Of a stretch of DNA of 64,000 nucleotides, positions 42,209-50,061 are shown piece after piece; the first letter of the stretch is position 1; each line of letters opens with the position of its first letter. This DNA is from an uncultured Clostridia bacterium (lineage in GTDB: Bacteria > Bacillota > Clostridia > Oscillospirales > Acutalibacteraceae): contig CAMJJL010000003.1 of assembly GCA_946406145.1 (NCBI GenBank), positions 17,395 through 81,394 of the forward strand, read 5' to 3'. Position numbers and translations under genes: made by a program. The notes under the pieces were generated by a model, which had not been told where the DNA came from, did not search any database, and was given only the letters and a program-made list of their open reading frames with translations.

Positions 42209-42859
42209 TTATTCGCACAGTCCGCGCAGCTCGGTGATCGCTTCCTTTGCGTCGGGCGCGCCGAATACCGCCGTGCCCGCAACGCAGATATCTACGCCTG
42301 CTTTTGCGGCAGTGGCGATGGTGTCCTTGGCGATACCGCCGTCTACCTCGATCAGGGTAGAGATTCCGCGCTTTTTGATCTCCTCCTTGAGGAAGGTGAC
42401 CTTCTCCATCATGTCGGGCATAAAGCTCTGTCCGCCGAAGCCCGGCTCCACCGTCATCACCAGTACCATGTACAGCCTGTCGAGATACGGCAGGATAACA
42501 TGCGGCGAGGTACCCGGCTTGATGGCGAGGGCGGGCTTGACGCCGCGCGCTTCGATCAGCTTCAGGGTCTCGTCGATGTCGCTGTCGGACTCGGTGTGGA
42601 AGGAGATGATATCCGCGCCTGCATCGGCAAAATCATTGATATAGCGGTGCGGTTCACTGATCATCAGATGGACGTCAAATGGCTTTTCAGTCGCTTTTCT
42701 GAGTTTTTTGATGACCGGTGCGCCGAAGGTGAGGTTCGGCACGAAATGCCCGTCCATGACGTCGAGATGCATGATGTCCGCGCCACCTTGATCGATGCGG
42801 ACGATCTCGTCGCGGAATACGGAAAAATCACAGGATAACAGGGATGGTGCAATTAACAT
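42209..42859 (-). CDS. rpe: Ribulose-phosphate 3-epimerase
   Basis: MLIAPSLLSCDFSVFRDEI; HLDVMDGHFVPNLTFGAPVI; TVEPGFGGQSFMPDM. Confidence 0.97.
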   Translation of the reverse strand: MLIAPSLLSCDFSVFRDEIVRIDQGGADIMHLDVMDGHFVPNLTFGAPVIKKLRKATEKPFDVHLMISEPHRYINDFADAGADIISFHTESDSDIDETLKLIEARGVKPALAIKPGTSPHVILPYLDRLYMVLVMTVEPGFGGQSFMPDMMEKVTFLKEEIKKRGISTLIEVDGGIAKDTIATAAKAGVDICVAGTAVFGAPDAKEAITELRGLCE

Positions 42860-43050
42860 AATGAAACTCCTTAAGAGATTGTGCAGGGGAGGGTCTTGAC
42901 CCTCCCGAAAACCTATATTGAAATAATCGTCTTGTTATGATGCTTCCATGATTCAGTATTCATTTCTTACGGTTGTTTGACCGGTTATGCGATGATCACG
43001 CCCCTACAGGGGCGCAACCGTATTGGTTAAGAGAAAAAGGCATACGTGCC

Positions 43051-45714
43051 CTATGGTCGCCTGACCAATTCGGCAATGAGGGTCGCGCCGACCCAGAAGC
43101 CGATGTAGATCAGCAGCTCGACAATCGACAGCCTCGCCACAGAGGCGTACAGCGCAAGGGTCGCGCACAGCAGGATACCCAGTATCATGCCGAATACTTC
43201 GATCACGATGCCCAGGCTGATGTTGGATTTAACGCTGATACATCCGCCCACGGCGCGTGCCAGTGAGCCGATGCGTCCGCGTGTTGCGACATAGGCGCGC
43301 GAGGCTTCCTCCACCTTTTCGGTGGCTTCATCGATGACGTTGGAATAGCCCGGCGCGGTGACCTTGACCGAACGGTAGAAGATCTCATAGCGTGTCGCGA
43401 TCAGCTCGGGCGTGATGTTGGCGTCGGTGGTGCTCACGATAAACGAAAGGCCGGTTTTCTCGGCGCGCTGGATCTGCGTTTTGAGCGGATCGGCCGCTTC
43501 ATAGGACAGTCCCAGCACCGCGACCGCCTGTCCTGCGACCGCGACATACGCGATCTCGAGATTGCCGCCGCGCTTCTTGAAGGGGATATCGGTAGTGGGG
43601 ATGGTAATGTGGTAGCGGTTCATCAGCTTCATGTTGCCGATGAGGATGCGTTCACCCTTGATCCAGCCGACCACGCCGCTCTTGTCCTCATACATGACGC
43701 TCTCGACGGAGGGCAGGACGTTGTTGTTCTCCATCACCAGCTCGTCAAAGACAGGCGCAATGGGAGAATTCGCCTCACGCAGTACCGCGGTGGCGAGCAA
43801 CAGGTTCTCGCTGATCCTGTACTGCTGCAGGGGGTACATCTCCTCGAGCCTGACCGATCCGTTGGGGAAGAGGTCGGTGGCGTTGAACATCACGGCGTTG
43901 GTATCGCAGAACTGGCGTACCGACGGATAGCCGGCTACCATTGCGTCCTCGCGCAGCATCTTGCGGCTGAACAGCAGCATGGGCAGGTTGCCTGCGAGCA
44001 TACCCGTGAAGGGGATGCCGATGCACAGCATGACTGTCAGCGCCGATACCGCGCCCTGCACGCTTTTGAAGATGATCGCGTAAAGGATGGTGACGACGAG
44101 GGAGCTGATGATCGCGATCGGCGCCATCTTGCCGGTGAGCTCCTCACTCGGGTCGGGTGCGTAAGAGATCTTCAAGAAGTCCGATAAAAACCGTGTGACA
44201 TGCTGATAGGCGATGATCCCCTTGGAGGAGGTCGTGCCGCTGACCAGCCTGCGCGCTGTTTCAACGTCGTCATATATCTTTGCCGCATAGGCAGGAGAGT
44301 GCGCGCTGATGAATTTAAAGTTGCTCTTGACCCTTAATGCCATCAGCAGTCTGCCCGTAGCGTTCAGAATCAGCGCGAACGCGACGACAAAGCTGTACAG
44401 GTGATGATCGCCTCCGACAAAGGAGGTGCAGGTGAAGAGGGAGACAAGGCACTGCAAAAAGCACGCGATATATGAGAGTGAGATCACAGTGCCGCAGTTG
44501 AATTTAAAGTGAGCCAATGGTTTGAGCCCGTCGATCAGGGTGTGACGCGCGACCAGTCCCAACGCAAAGGTGAGGATCAGATACAGTCCGCAGAAGGTAA
44601 AGGCGCTACCTGCGCCGTTCGCGGCGACCGTCGCCGCGCCTGCCATGCGCTCCCAGATCGTCAGCCCGAGCATGCCGATACCGATCAGCAGCGCGAGCAG
44701 CAGATGGGTGAGCTGACGCTTGATGTTCTGGCGGATGGTGTCAAAGATGTACTGCTCGTCCTCGTTGTTGCTGTAGTCCATCGCGCGCATCTGCTCGTCC
44801 TCGGACGGCGTTGTGATACCCGATGAGATCACAGCACCCAGTACGCGGAAGAATTTGACGACACGCGAGCGCTTCTTTTTCTTGGGCTTGGGCGCTTCTT
44901 CGTCAAAGTTGTTCCGCATGATCTCTTTGTTCTTCTGCTTTTGTGCCGATTCTGTCTTGTGACGCGCGGCGATCTGCGTAAGGGTATACAGCAGGCTCTG
45001 GTGCGGTCTGACCATCGGCTTTGTCGCGTGATAATTCCCCGATATCGTGGGGTCGGTGGATTTGAGGTATTCGTCGTATTCGCTTTCGACCACATCGGTG
45101 AAACGCCCTGCCTTGAGGTAGAGCTTATCCACGCTCTCCTCGTGCTGATAGATGGGGATGGTTTCCACGACCGTATCGCCCGAGGGAGTATAGGGCTTCG
45201 ACTGCTTTTTGGGAGGATGGGATCCATGATGCTCCTCAGCCTGTTCGGGCTTTTCGGGCGCCTGTGCCGGGTCAAGGCTGACGTCGATGTCATCGATGTC
45301 CTGCACATAGATGTTGCGCAGCTTCTTGACGTCCACGACATCCTCGATGATATCCTCGGCGATGGTGGCGTTGGGGTCGAGCTCCGGCTCGAGCTGTACC
45401 TCGGGTGTATTGACCTTCTCGGGCATACTGAACTCCAGCTTGCCGCGGATCAGCTCGTCCTTGGTGACCTCCTTGCGCCGTGCCGCCGCTTCTTCCTCAA
45501 GCGGCTGATGACGGCGGAATTTCACCTGTTTATCTTTTGTGGAGTAGATCTCCTCCATCTTGTTGTCGAGAGACTGTGAGGATGAGTCGTATGCCGCTTC
45601 GTTGATGTCGGTCAGCTCGTCCTCTGCCGCGTTATCAATAGGAAGCTCGATGATACCGTCGGATTTATCCTTGTTATCTCCTCTGTCCCAGCGGAATATG
45701 CTCATGTTTCTCAT
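43051..45714 (-). CDS. Degenerate P-type-ATPase-like membrane protein lacking the catalytic motifs
   Basis: AVMFNATDLFPNGSV at the DKTGTLT position; GVVGWIKGERILIGNMKLMNRYHI and AYVAVAGQAVAVLGLSYEAADPLKTQIQRAEKTGLSFIVSTTDANITPELIA match P-type N/P-domain context; about 310-aa charged N-terminus. Confidence 0.72.
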   Translation of the reverse strand: MRNMSIFRWDRGDNKDKSDGIIELPIDNAAEDELTDINEAAYDSSSQSLDNKMEEIYSTKDKQVKFRRHQPLEEEAAARRKEVTKDELIRGKLEFSMPEKVNTPEVQLEPELDPNATIAEDIIEDVVDVKKLRNIYVQDIDDIDVSLDPAQAPEKPEQAEEHHGSHPPKKQSKPYTPSGDTVVETIPIYQHEESVDKLYLKAGRFTDVVESEYDEYLKSTDPTISGNYHATKPMVRPHQSLLYTLTQIAARHKTESAQKQKNKEIMRNNFDEEAPKPKKKKRSRVVKFFRVLGAVISSGITTPSEDEQMRAMDYSNNEDEQYIFDTIRQNIKRQLTHLLLALLIGIGMLGLTIWERMAGAATVAANGAGSAFTFCGLYLILTFALGLVARHTLIDGLKPLAHFKFNCGTVISLSYIACFLQCLVSLFTCTSFVGGDHHLYSFVVAFALILNATGRLLMALRVKSNFKFISAHSPAYAAKIYDDVETARRLVSGTTSSKGIIAYQHVTRFLSDFLKISYAPDPSEELTGKMAPIAIISSLVVTILYAIIFKSVQGAVSALTVMLCIGIPFTGMLAGNLPMLLFSRKMLREDAMVAGYPSVRQFCDTNAVMFNATDLFPNGSVRLEEMYPLQQYRISENLLLATAVLREANSPIAPVFDELVMENNNVLPSVESVMYEDKSGVVGWIKGERILIGNMKLMNRYHITIPTTDIPFKKRGGNLEIAYVAVAGQAVAVLGLSYEAADPLKTQIQRAEKTGLSFIVSTTDANITPELIATRYEIFYRSVKVTAPGYSNVIDEATEKVEEASRAYVATRGRIGSLARAVGGCISVKSNISLGIVIEVFGMILGILLCATLALYASVARLSIVELLIYIGFWVGATLIAELVRRP

Positions 45715-45723
45715 CTCCTTTCA

Positions 45724-45822
45724 GCGTCACGCAGCGCGTGACAGTGATGGTTTGCCTGACGGCAAAGTGATGTGCGCGTTGCGTGTGGTTAGTGAGATTT
45801 GCCTTACGGAAAGTTGCGGGAG
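45724..45822. repeat. AGTGATG-spaced mini-hairpin array
   Basis: GTCACGCagcGCGTGAC-AGTGATG-gTTTGCCtgacGGCAAA-GTGATG-...-TTAGTGAG-aTTTGCCttacGGaAA. Confidence 0.5.
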
Positions 45823-45876
45823 GGCTTTGCCCTCACCCGAATTATATGGATTCCTGAAACGTGTCAGTGTTTTTTG

Positions 45877-46638
45877 TTATCGATTTTCGGCTACCTTATA
45901 CATCAAAATGCCCGCGGCAACCGAGGCGTTGAGGGAGTTGATTTTTCCCTTCATCGGCAAGGATACGATGACGTCGCATTTCTCGCGCACGAGTCGGGAG
46001 ATGCCCTTGCCCTCGTTGCCGATGACCAGCGCCGCGCCGCCGCTGAAATTGGTTTTGCGGTAATCCTCGCCGTTCATGTCCGCTCCGTAGATCCAGATGT
46101 TGCGGCGCTTTAGGTCGTCGATGGTGTCCGCGATGTTGGTTACTCTGGCGACGGGCAGGTATTCCAGCGCGCCTGCGGATGCCTTATAGGCGGTATAGGT
46201 CAGCCCTGCGTTACGGCGCTTTTTTATGATGACGCCGTGTGCGCCGACACACTCCGCCGAGCGGATGATCGCGCCGAGGTTGTGCGGATCCTCGATCTCA
46301 TCGAGGATGATGATGAAGGGTTGTTCACCGCGTTCTTCAGCGAGGGAGAGGATGTCCTCCACATCGGCATACTCCTTCATCGCGCACAGCGCCGCGATCC
46401 CCTGATGCGCCGCGCCGCCCGTCATGAAGTCCAGCTTTTTGCGCTCAACCTCCTGCACGGGGATACCGGCTTTCTTCGCTTTGGCAGTGATCTCCACTGC
46501 GGCGCCCGATTGGTTGCCCTTGGCGACCATTACCTTGATGATCGAGCGCCCTGCACTGAGCGCTTCGGCTACGGGGTTGCGCCCAATCAACAGCTCGTCG
46601 TTCTGATACGGCTGATTCTTTTCATTATTCATAGGCAT
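45877..46638 (-). CDS. rlmB: 23S rRNA (guanosine(2251)-2'-O)-methyltransferase RlmB-like SpoU enzyme
   Basis: LIGRNPVAEALSAGRSI; IILDEIEDPHNLGAIIRSAECVGAHGVI; ALVIGNEGKGISRLVREKCD. Confidence 0.94.
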   Translation of the reverse strand: MPMNNEKNQPYQNDELLIGRNPVAEALSAGRSIIKVMVAKGNQSGAAVEITAKAKKAGIPVQEVERKKLDFMTGGAAHQGIAALCAMKEYADVEDILSLAEERGEQPFIIILDEIEDPHNLGAIIRSAECVGAHGVIIKKRRNAGLTYTAYKASAGALEYLPVARVTNIADTIDDLKRRNIWIYGADMNGEDYRKTNFSGGAALVIGNEGKGISRLVREKCDVIVSLPMKGKINSLNASVAAGILMYKVAENR

Positions 46639-46781
46639 ACCTACACATCATAATCATACTTATACCAATACAGTATACCATATATAGTATGTGGCTTTGC
46701 TTCTTCGCAAGAATAAAAGCGAAAAATGAAGGATAATTTATTTGATACTAAGTAGCAATAAAAAGGTTTAAAAAGATATTA

Positions 46782-46867
46782 GCGGAGATTTTCGCAGAGC
46801 GAGGCGGAGGACGCAGATAGGCTGGCGCCTATCAAGGACGACAACAAAGCTATGCGAAAATATACGC
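46782..46867. repeat. 86-bp stem-loop element with terminal inverted repeats and inner hairpin
   Basis: GCGGAGATTTTCGCAGAGC / GCTATGCGAAAATATACGC ends; inner GATAGGCtggcGCCTATC. Confidence 0.6.
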
Positions 46868-46910
46868 AATAGATGTAAAGGGTTTAATTAGAAATTAGTA
46901 TGAGATACCC

Positions 46911-47477
46911 TTACTCTTTTTCGGCAATCCTCTCCACGATCCCGAATCCGCCAGTGACAGGGTCGCGGAACAAATCGGTTTTCGGCGGAAAAATCGTGAA
47001 GGAGAAGAACATCAGATAGTACAGCGTCAACAGCATCAATGCCGGCAGGAAGTATTCCGAGATCCGATTGTCTGCGGTTTCCAAACGGTATGACACCGCT
47101 TGTGCCGTGATTACGGCAATCAGAGAAGCGACGATATCCAGCCAAAAGATATTTTGCTCCGTGAACAGCGAGAGGAAATATGACGCGCCGATGATCATGC
47201 CTGCCATCAGGTAGAGCCCGATCACCTTGGCGACCACATACTGCCGAAAATGTACTTTGAGCCAGCACAGCTGCAGCAGTGCCCAGCCGATATAGGGTGC
47301 GGCAAAGATCTTGGTGTGCTCCCATACGCTCTCGTTGACAGCGCCGAACACGATGCTCAATGCGGCGCCCCTGCTCAACGGATAGACGAAGTGCAGCAGC
47401 ACGGCGGCACAGTAGATAACGACGCACCCTGCCGCCTCCGACAGAGCGACAGCCCTCTTGTCCATATGATCCCCCAT
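46911..47477 (-). CDS. DUF6512-like multi-pass membrane protein
   Basis: Hydrophobic 188 aa; SIVFGAVNESVWEHTKIFAAPYIGWALLQL. Confidence 0.65.
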   Translation of the reverse strand: MGDHMDKRAVALSEAAGCVVIYCAAVLLHFVYPLSRGAALSIVFGAVNESVWEHTKIFAAPYIGWALLQLCWLKVHFRQYVVAKVIGLYLMAGMIIGASYFLSLFTEQNIFWLDIVASLIAVITAQAVSYRLETADNRISEYFLPALMLLTLYYLMFFSFTIFPPKTDLFRDPVTGGFGIVERIAEKE

Positions 47478-47937
47478 TTATCAAGCAGTCATCGCGCAGG
47501 AGTCGGCATGCCAACCCCTGCGGCGTTCTCATTCCATCATCCTTTGCAGATCAAAAGTGATGAACAGTCGGTAATATGATATGAGAGCCGTCTTGTACAC
47601 TATTCCTCGTCAGGAGGGGGCGACTTATAATGATAAATAATAATTATTTAAAGAAATTATACAGTCTGTATTATTCGTATTTTTCAATAAAAATGTTGAT
47701 AACTCTGTGGATAAGTGGAATAACTCGAGGTTCAAAAGGCTCAAATCGACTAATAAATCCAATGTTTTTTTGAGTTTTCATAGTTTTCCATAATTTTTTT
47801 AACAGAATTATCCTATCTTCTTTTTGTGAATAAAGGTGTTTTTCTTTTACAAATTGTAATATAGTGCTTGTCAATTACCATATGGAAAAATAAGAAAAAA
47901 TTTCCTCTGTATGATATTTCCGCAAAGAAAAAAACAT

Positions 47938-47962
47938 CCCGTTTTGCAACAGGATGTTTGCT
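47938..47962 (-). terminator. Terminator of PAP2 gene (minus strand)
   Basis: Minus strand AACATCCTGTTGCAAAACGGGATGTTTTTTT. Confidence 0.7.
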
Positions 47963-47963
47963 G

Positions 47964-48503
47964 TTAACCCTTGAAGATGAACGCCCTGAAGAGCAGCGTG
48001 ACCAGGCTGCCGTCGATGACCCCCAGCACGATGCCGCCCAACACGTCGGTCAGGTAATGTACCCTCAGGTACATGCGCGAGAACGCGATCGCACTCGCCA
48101 ACAGCAGTGCCGGAATCCAGATCCAGGGAGGACAGCACCATGCCGTGACCGTAAAGGCGCAAAAGGACGAGGCGCTGTGTCCCGAGGGGAAGGAGTGATC
48201 CTTGGGTTTATTGATTTTCATATCTTCGTCAGAGATCCATGTGGACGGGCGGTTGCGACCGACAGACTTTTTGATCAGCACTTCACCGATCAGATAGTTC
48301 ACGCCTAATGCCGCGGTCATGATCACGCTGGTCTCGCGGAAGCGGCGTGTGATCAAAAAGGGAATCACAAAGGCGACCAGCCAGATGAATCCGCCGGTAC
48401 CGGCGTAGGTGAACAGCACCATGATCCTGTCCAACACGGGACGGTGGATCTCGGACATCCGCTTGACTACGCGCTCGTCCAGCTCACGCAGTTTATGAAA
48501 CAT
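47964..48503 (-). CDS. PAP2 family phosphatase
   Basis: KKSVGRNRPSTW, SFPSGHSASSFCAF, SRMYLRVHYLTDVLGG. Confidence 0.93.
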   Translation of the reverse strand: MFHKLRELDERVVKRMSEIHRPVLDRIMVLFTYAGTGGFIWLVAFVIPFLITRRFRETSVIMTAALGVNYLIGEVLIKKSVGRNRPSTWISDEDMKINKPKDHSFPSGHSASSFCAFTVTAWCCPPWIWIPALLLASAIAFSRMYLRVHYLTDVLGGIVLGVIDGSLVTLLFRAFIFKG

Positions 48504-48655
48504 AGTATGCTCCGTAATGATTCAAATAGTCATTGCGAGGGGCAAACACGCGTGTTAGCCCCATGGCAATCTCAACCGATTTCTCTTCATTTCCATTATA
48601 TATGAAAAGGGAGAGCGGTGTCAATAATTTGTGCAAAAGATTCTGTCATAAAGTC

Positions 48656-48686
48656 GAAAAAGCTCCCTTTCGGGAGCTTTTTCATT
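48656..48686. terminator. Terminator hairpin
   Basis: AAAAAGCTCCCtttcGGGAGCTTTTT. Confidence 0.75.
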
Positions 48687-49227
48687 TACGGTTATGGATA
48701 TCGTTGAGGATCGCTTCGATGTCATCCTGTGTGGTGGAGGTATCGAGCTGTGTATCCTCGTTGGGATCCTCCGCCTGAAAATCCTCTGTCGGCTTTTCTT
48801 TTTCCTTGACATTCACGCGGCGCGCACGCAGAGAACGGCGGCGCGGAGCACCCTCCTGATTAGTGTCTTCCCTTTTGCCGAAGGGCAGCCATTCGCCGAG
48901 CAGCTGTCCCAGATAGCCGCACAAAAAGTAGGCGACGATATAGATCAGCACCGTATACCACGAGGTTCTCCACATGCCGTAGAGCAGCGCGGAGATCGCG
49001 TAGAAGATCGGCGCGATCAGGCAGAGATAGAAGTTGCTCTGTTTTTTTTGCATTTTATAGAACGCGCCGCAGCCAAAGGAGGTGAGCGGAAAGATTCCGA
49101 TCTGGATGATGTAGGTCATGGCTGAAGCGGTTTTGCCCATCAGCAGGGGCAGCAGCAGGAAGATGATGCCGATGATAATGATATATGGGATCAACTCTTT
49201 GAGCGCTTTTTCAAGTTTGTCGTTCAT
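48682..49227 (-). CDS. Small membrane protein of unknown function
   Basis: MNDKLEKALKELIPYIIIIGIIFLLLPLLMG...; start set to 49227. Confidence 0.65.
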   Translation of the reverse strand: MNDKLEKALKELIPYIIIIGIIFLLLPLLMGKTASAMTYIIQIGIFPLTSFGCGAFYKMQKKQSNFYLCLIAPIFYAISALLYGMWRTSWYTVLIYIVAYFLCGYLGQLLGEWLPFGKREDTNQEGAPRRRSLRARRVNVKEKEKPTEDFQAEDPNEDTQLDTSTTQDDIEAILNDIHNRK

Positions 49228-49245
49228 TTTTTCTCCGTAGTGATA

Positions 49246-49626
49246 TAGGATGAAGGGAATTGAACTCAATTGCCGATAATGAGTCATTTTCAGTCTTTAT
49301 CGGCTTATCGTCGATCGCAACCCGTCAGATCGTCGTCACGCGCCGTACTCGTTGAGAGCGTTCAAGTGTGACCGCTCTCGTACTCGTGTGGCGATTCCTC
49401 CTCTCCCCAAAAAGATGACTTTTTGGGGACCCCATTGACTCCTCTGCACCGAGAAATCCATGAAAATGATCTCATTCTCGGTGCGAAGCAGTTGATAGCG
49501 AGTAGTTTTTTGTCTGATCGAGGAAAAACCGGAGTGAATACTGGCGTATTCACGAGGATTTTTGACGAAGAGCAGGCGGAAATATACCGCTATCAACCAA
49601 TTGGGGTTCAACTCTCTTCATCCTAG
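49246..49626. mobile_element. About 380-bp element with terminal inverted repeats and five internal hairpins
   Basis: TAGGATGAAGGGAATTGAACTCAATTG ... CAATTGGGGTTCAACTCTCTTCATCCTA; hairpins at 49272-49304, 49354-49379, 49405-49428, 49446-49484, 49534-49553. Confidence 0.7.
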
Positions 49627-49718
49627 GTTTTTGGTTCTGTTTTTTAGTAGCTTTAATTATAGATTATCAATTTCATAAAATCAAGATAAATATTACCTAA
49701 AATTCGTCGATTTTTTGA

Positions 49719-49747
49719 TTGACTTATTAGTGACAGGGGAGTAAAAT
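49719..49747 (+). promoter_or_regulatory. Candidate promoter of mgtE leader
   Basis: TTGACT 49719-49724, 17 bp, TAAAAT 49742-49747. Confidence 0.55.
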
Positions 49748-49836
49748 AGTATTACTGTTGAGAGAGGGTGTAACCCTGTATGTGACAGAATCCACTTAAT
49801 GAAAGAGGCGAGAGAATGGACACCGGAAGTACGAGC

Positions 49837-50030
49837 GGCACTGCAGGAGGGCGACGATGTGTCAAGTATTGCGGTACGAATGACGAGGGGGTACGGTTTT
49901 CAGTTAAAAGCAGATAAACAGCGAGCTGACGGGCATTTTGAATGAACGCCCGATCCGCGGCGCTTTTACACGACTTATCTGTTTTTCACTGAAAATCGGC
50001 TGTGTCCGCAATACTCCCTTCAACAGTGCC
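49837..50030 (+). promoter_or_regulatory. Long imperfect inverted repeat in mgtE 5' leader
   Basis: GGCACTG/CAGTGCC; AGTATTGCGG/CCGCAATACT; GGTTTTCAGTTAAAAGCAGATAA/TTATCTGTTTTTCACTGAAAATC, nested in the correct order. Confidence 0.65.
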
Positions 50031-50061
50031 TCCGCGATCCCAAAACGTAGGAGGTTATTTT

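Noticed and set aside
43051-45714. Annotating this ORF as a functional heavy-metal P1B ATPase
   Set aside because: DKTGT, GDGxND and CPC motifs are not present, so transport activity is not supported.
47671-47874. 67-aa minus-strand ORF in the AT-rich gap
   Set aside because: Short, lysine/isoleucine-rich translation of AT-rich DNA with no homology I recognise.
47640-47880. Chromosomal replication origin
   Set aside because: Only two DnaA-box-like sites and none of dnaA, dnaN, rpmH or gyrB nearby; reported only as a low-interest site.
49336-49611. 91-aa minus-strand ORF inside the 380-bp element
   Set aside because: It runs through the internal hairpins and has no recognisable domain or ribosome-binding context; the hairpin structure explains the sequence better.
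49754-50061. M-box (ykoK) riboswitch upstream of mgtE
   Set aside because: Position fits, but I could not find the conserved M-box core blocks; left as an unassigned leader pending an Infernal scan.
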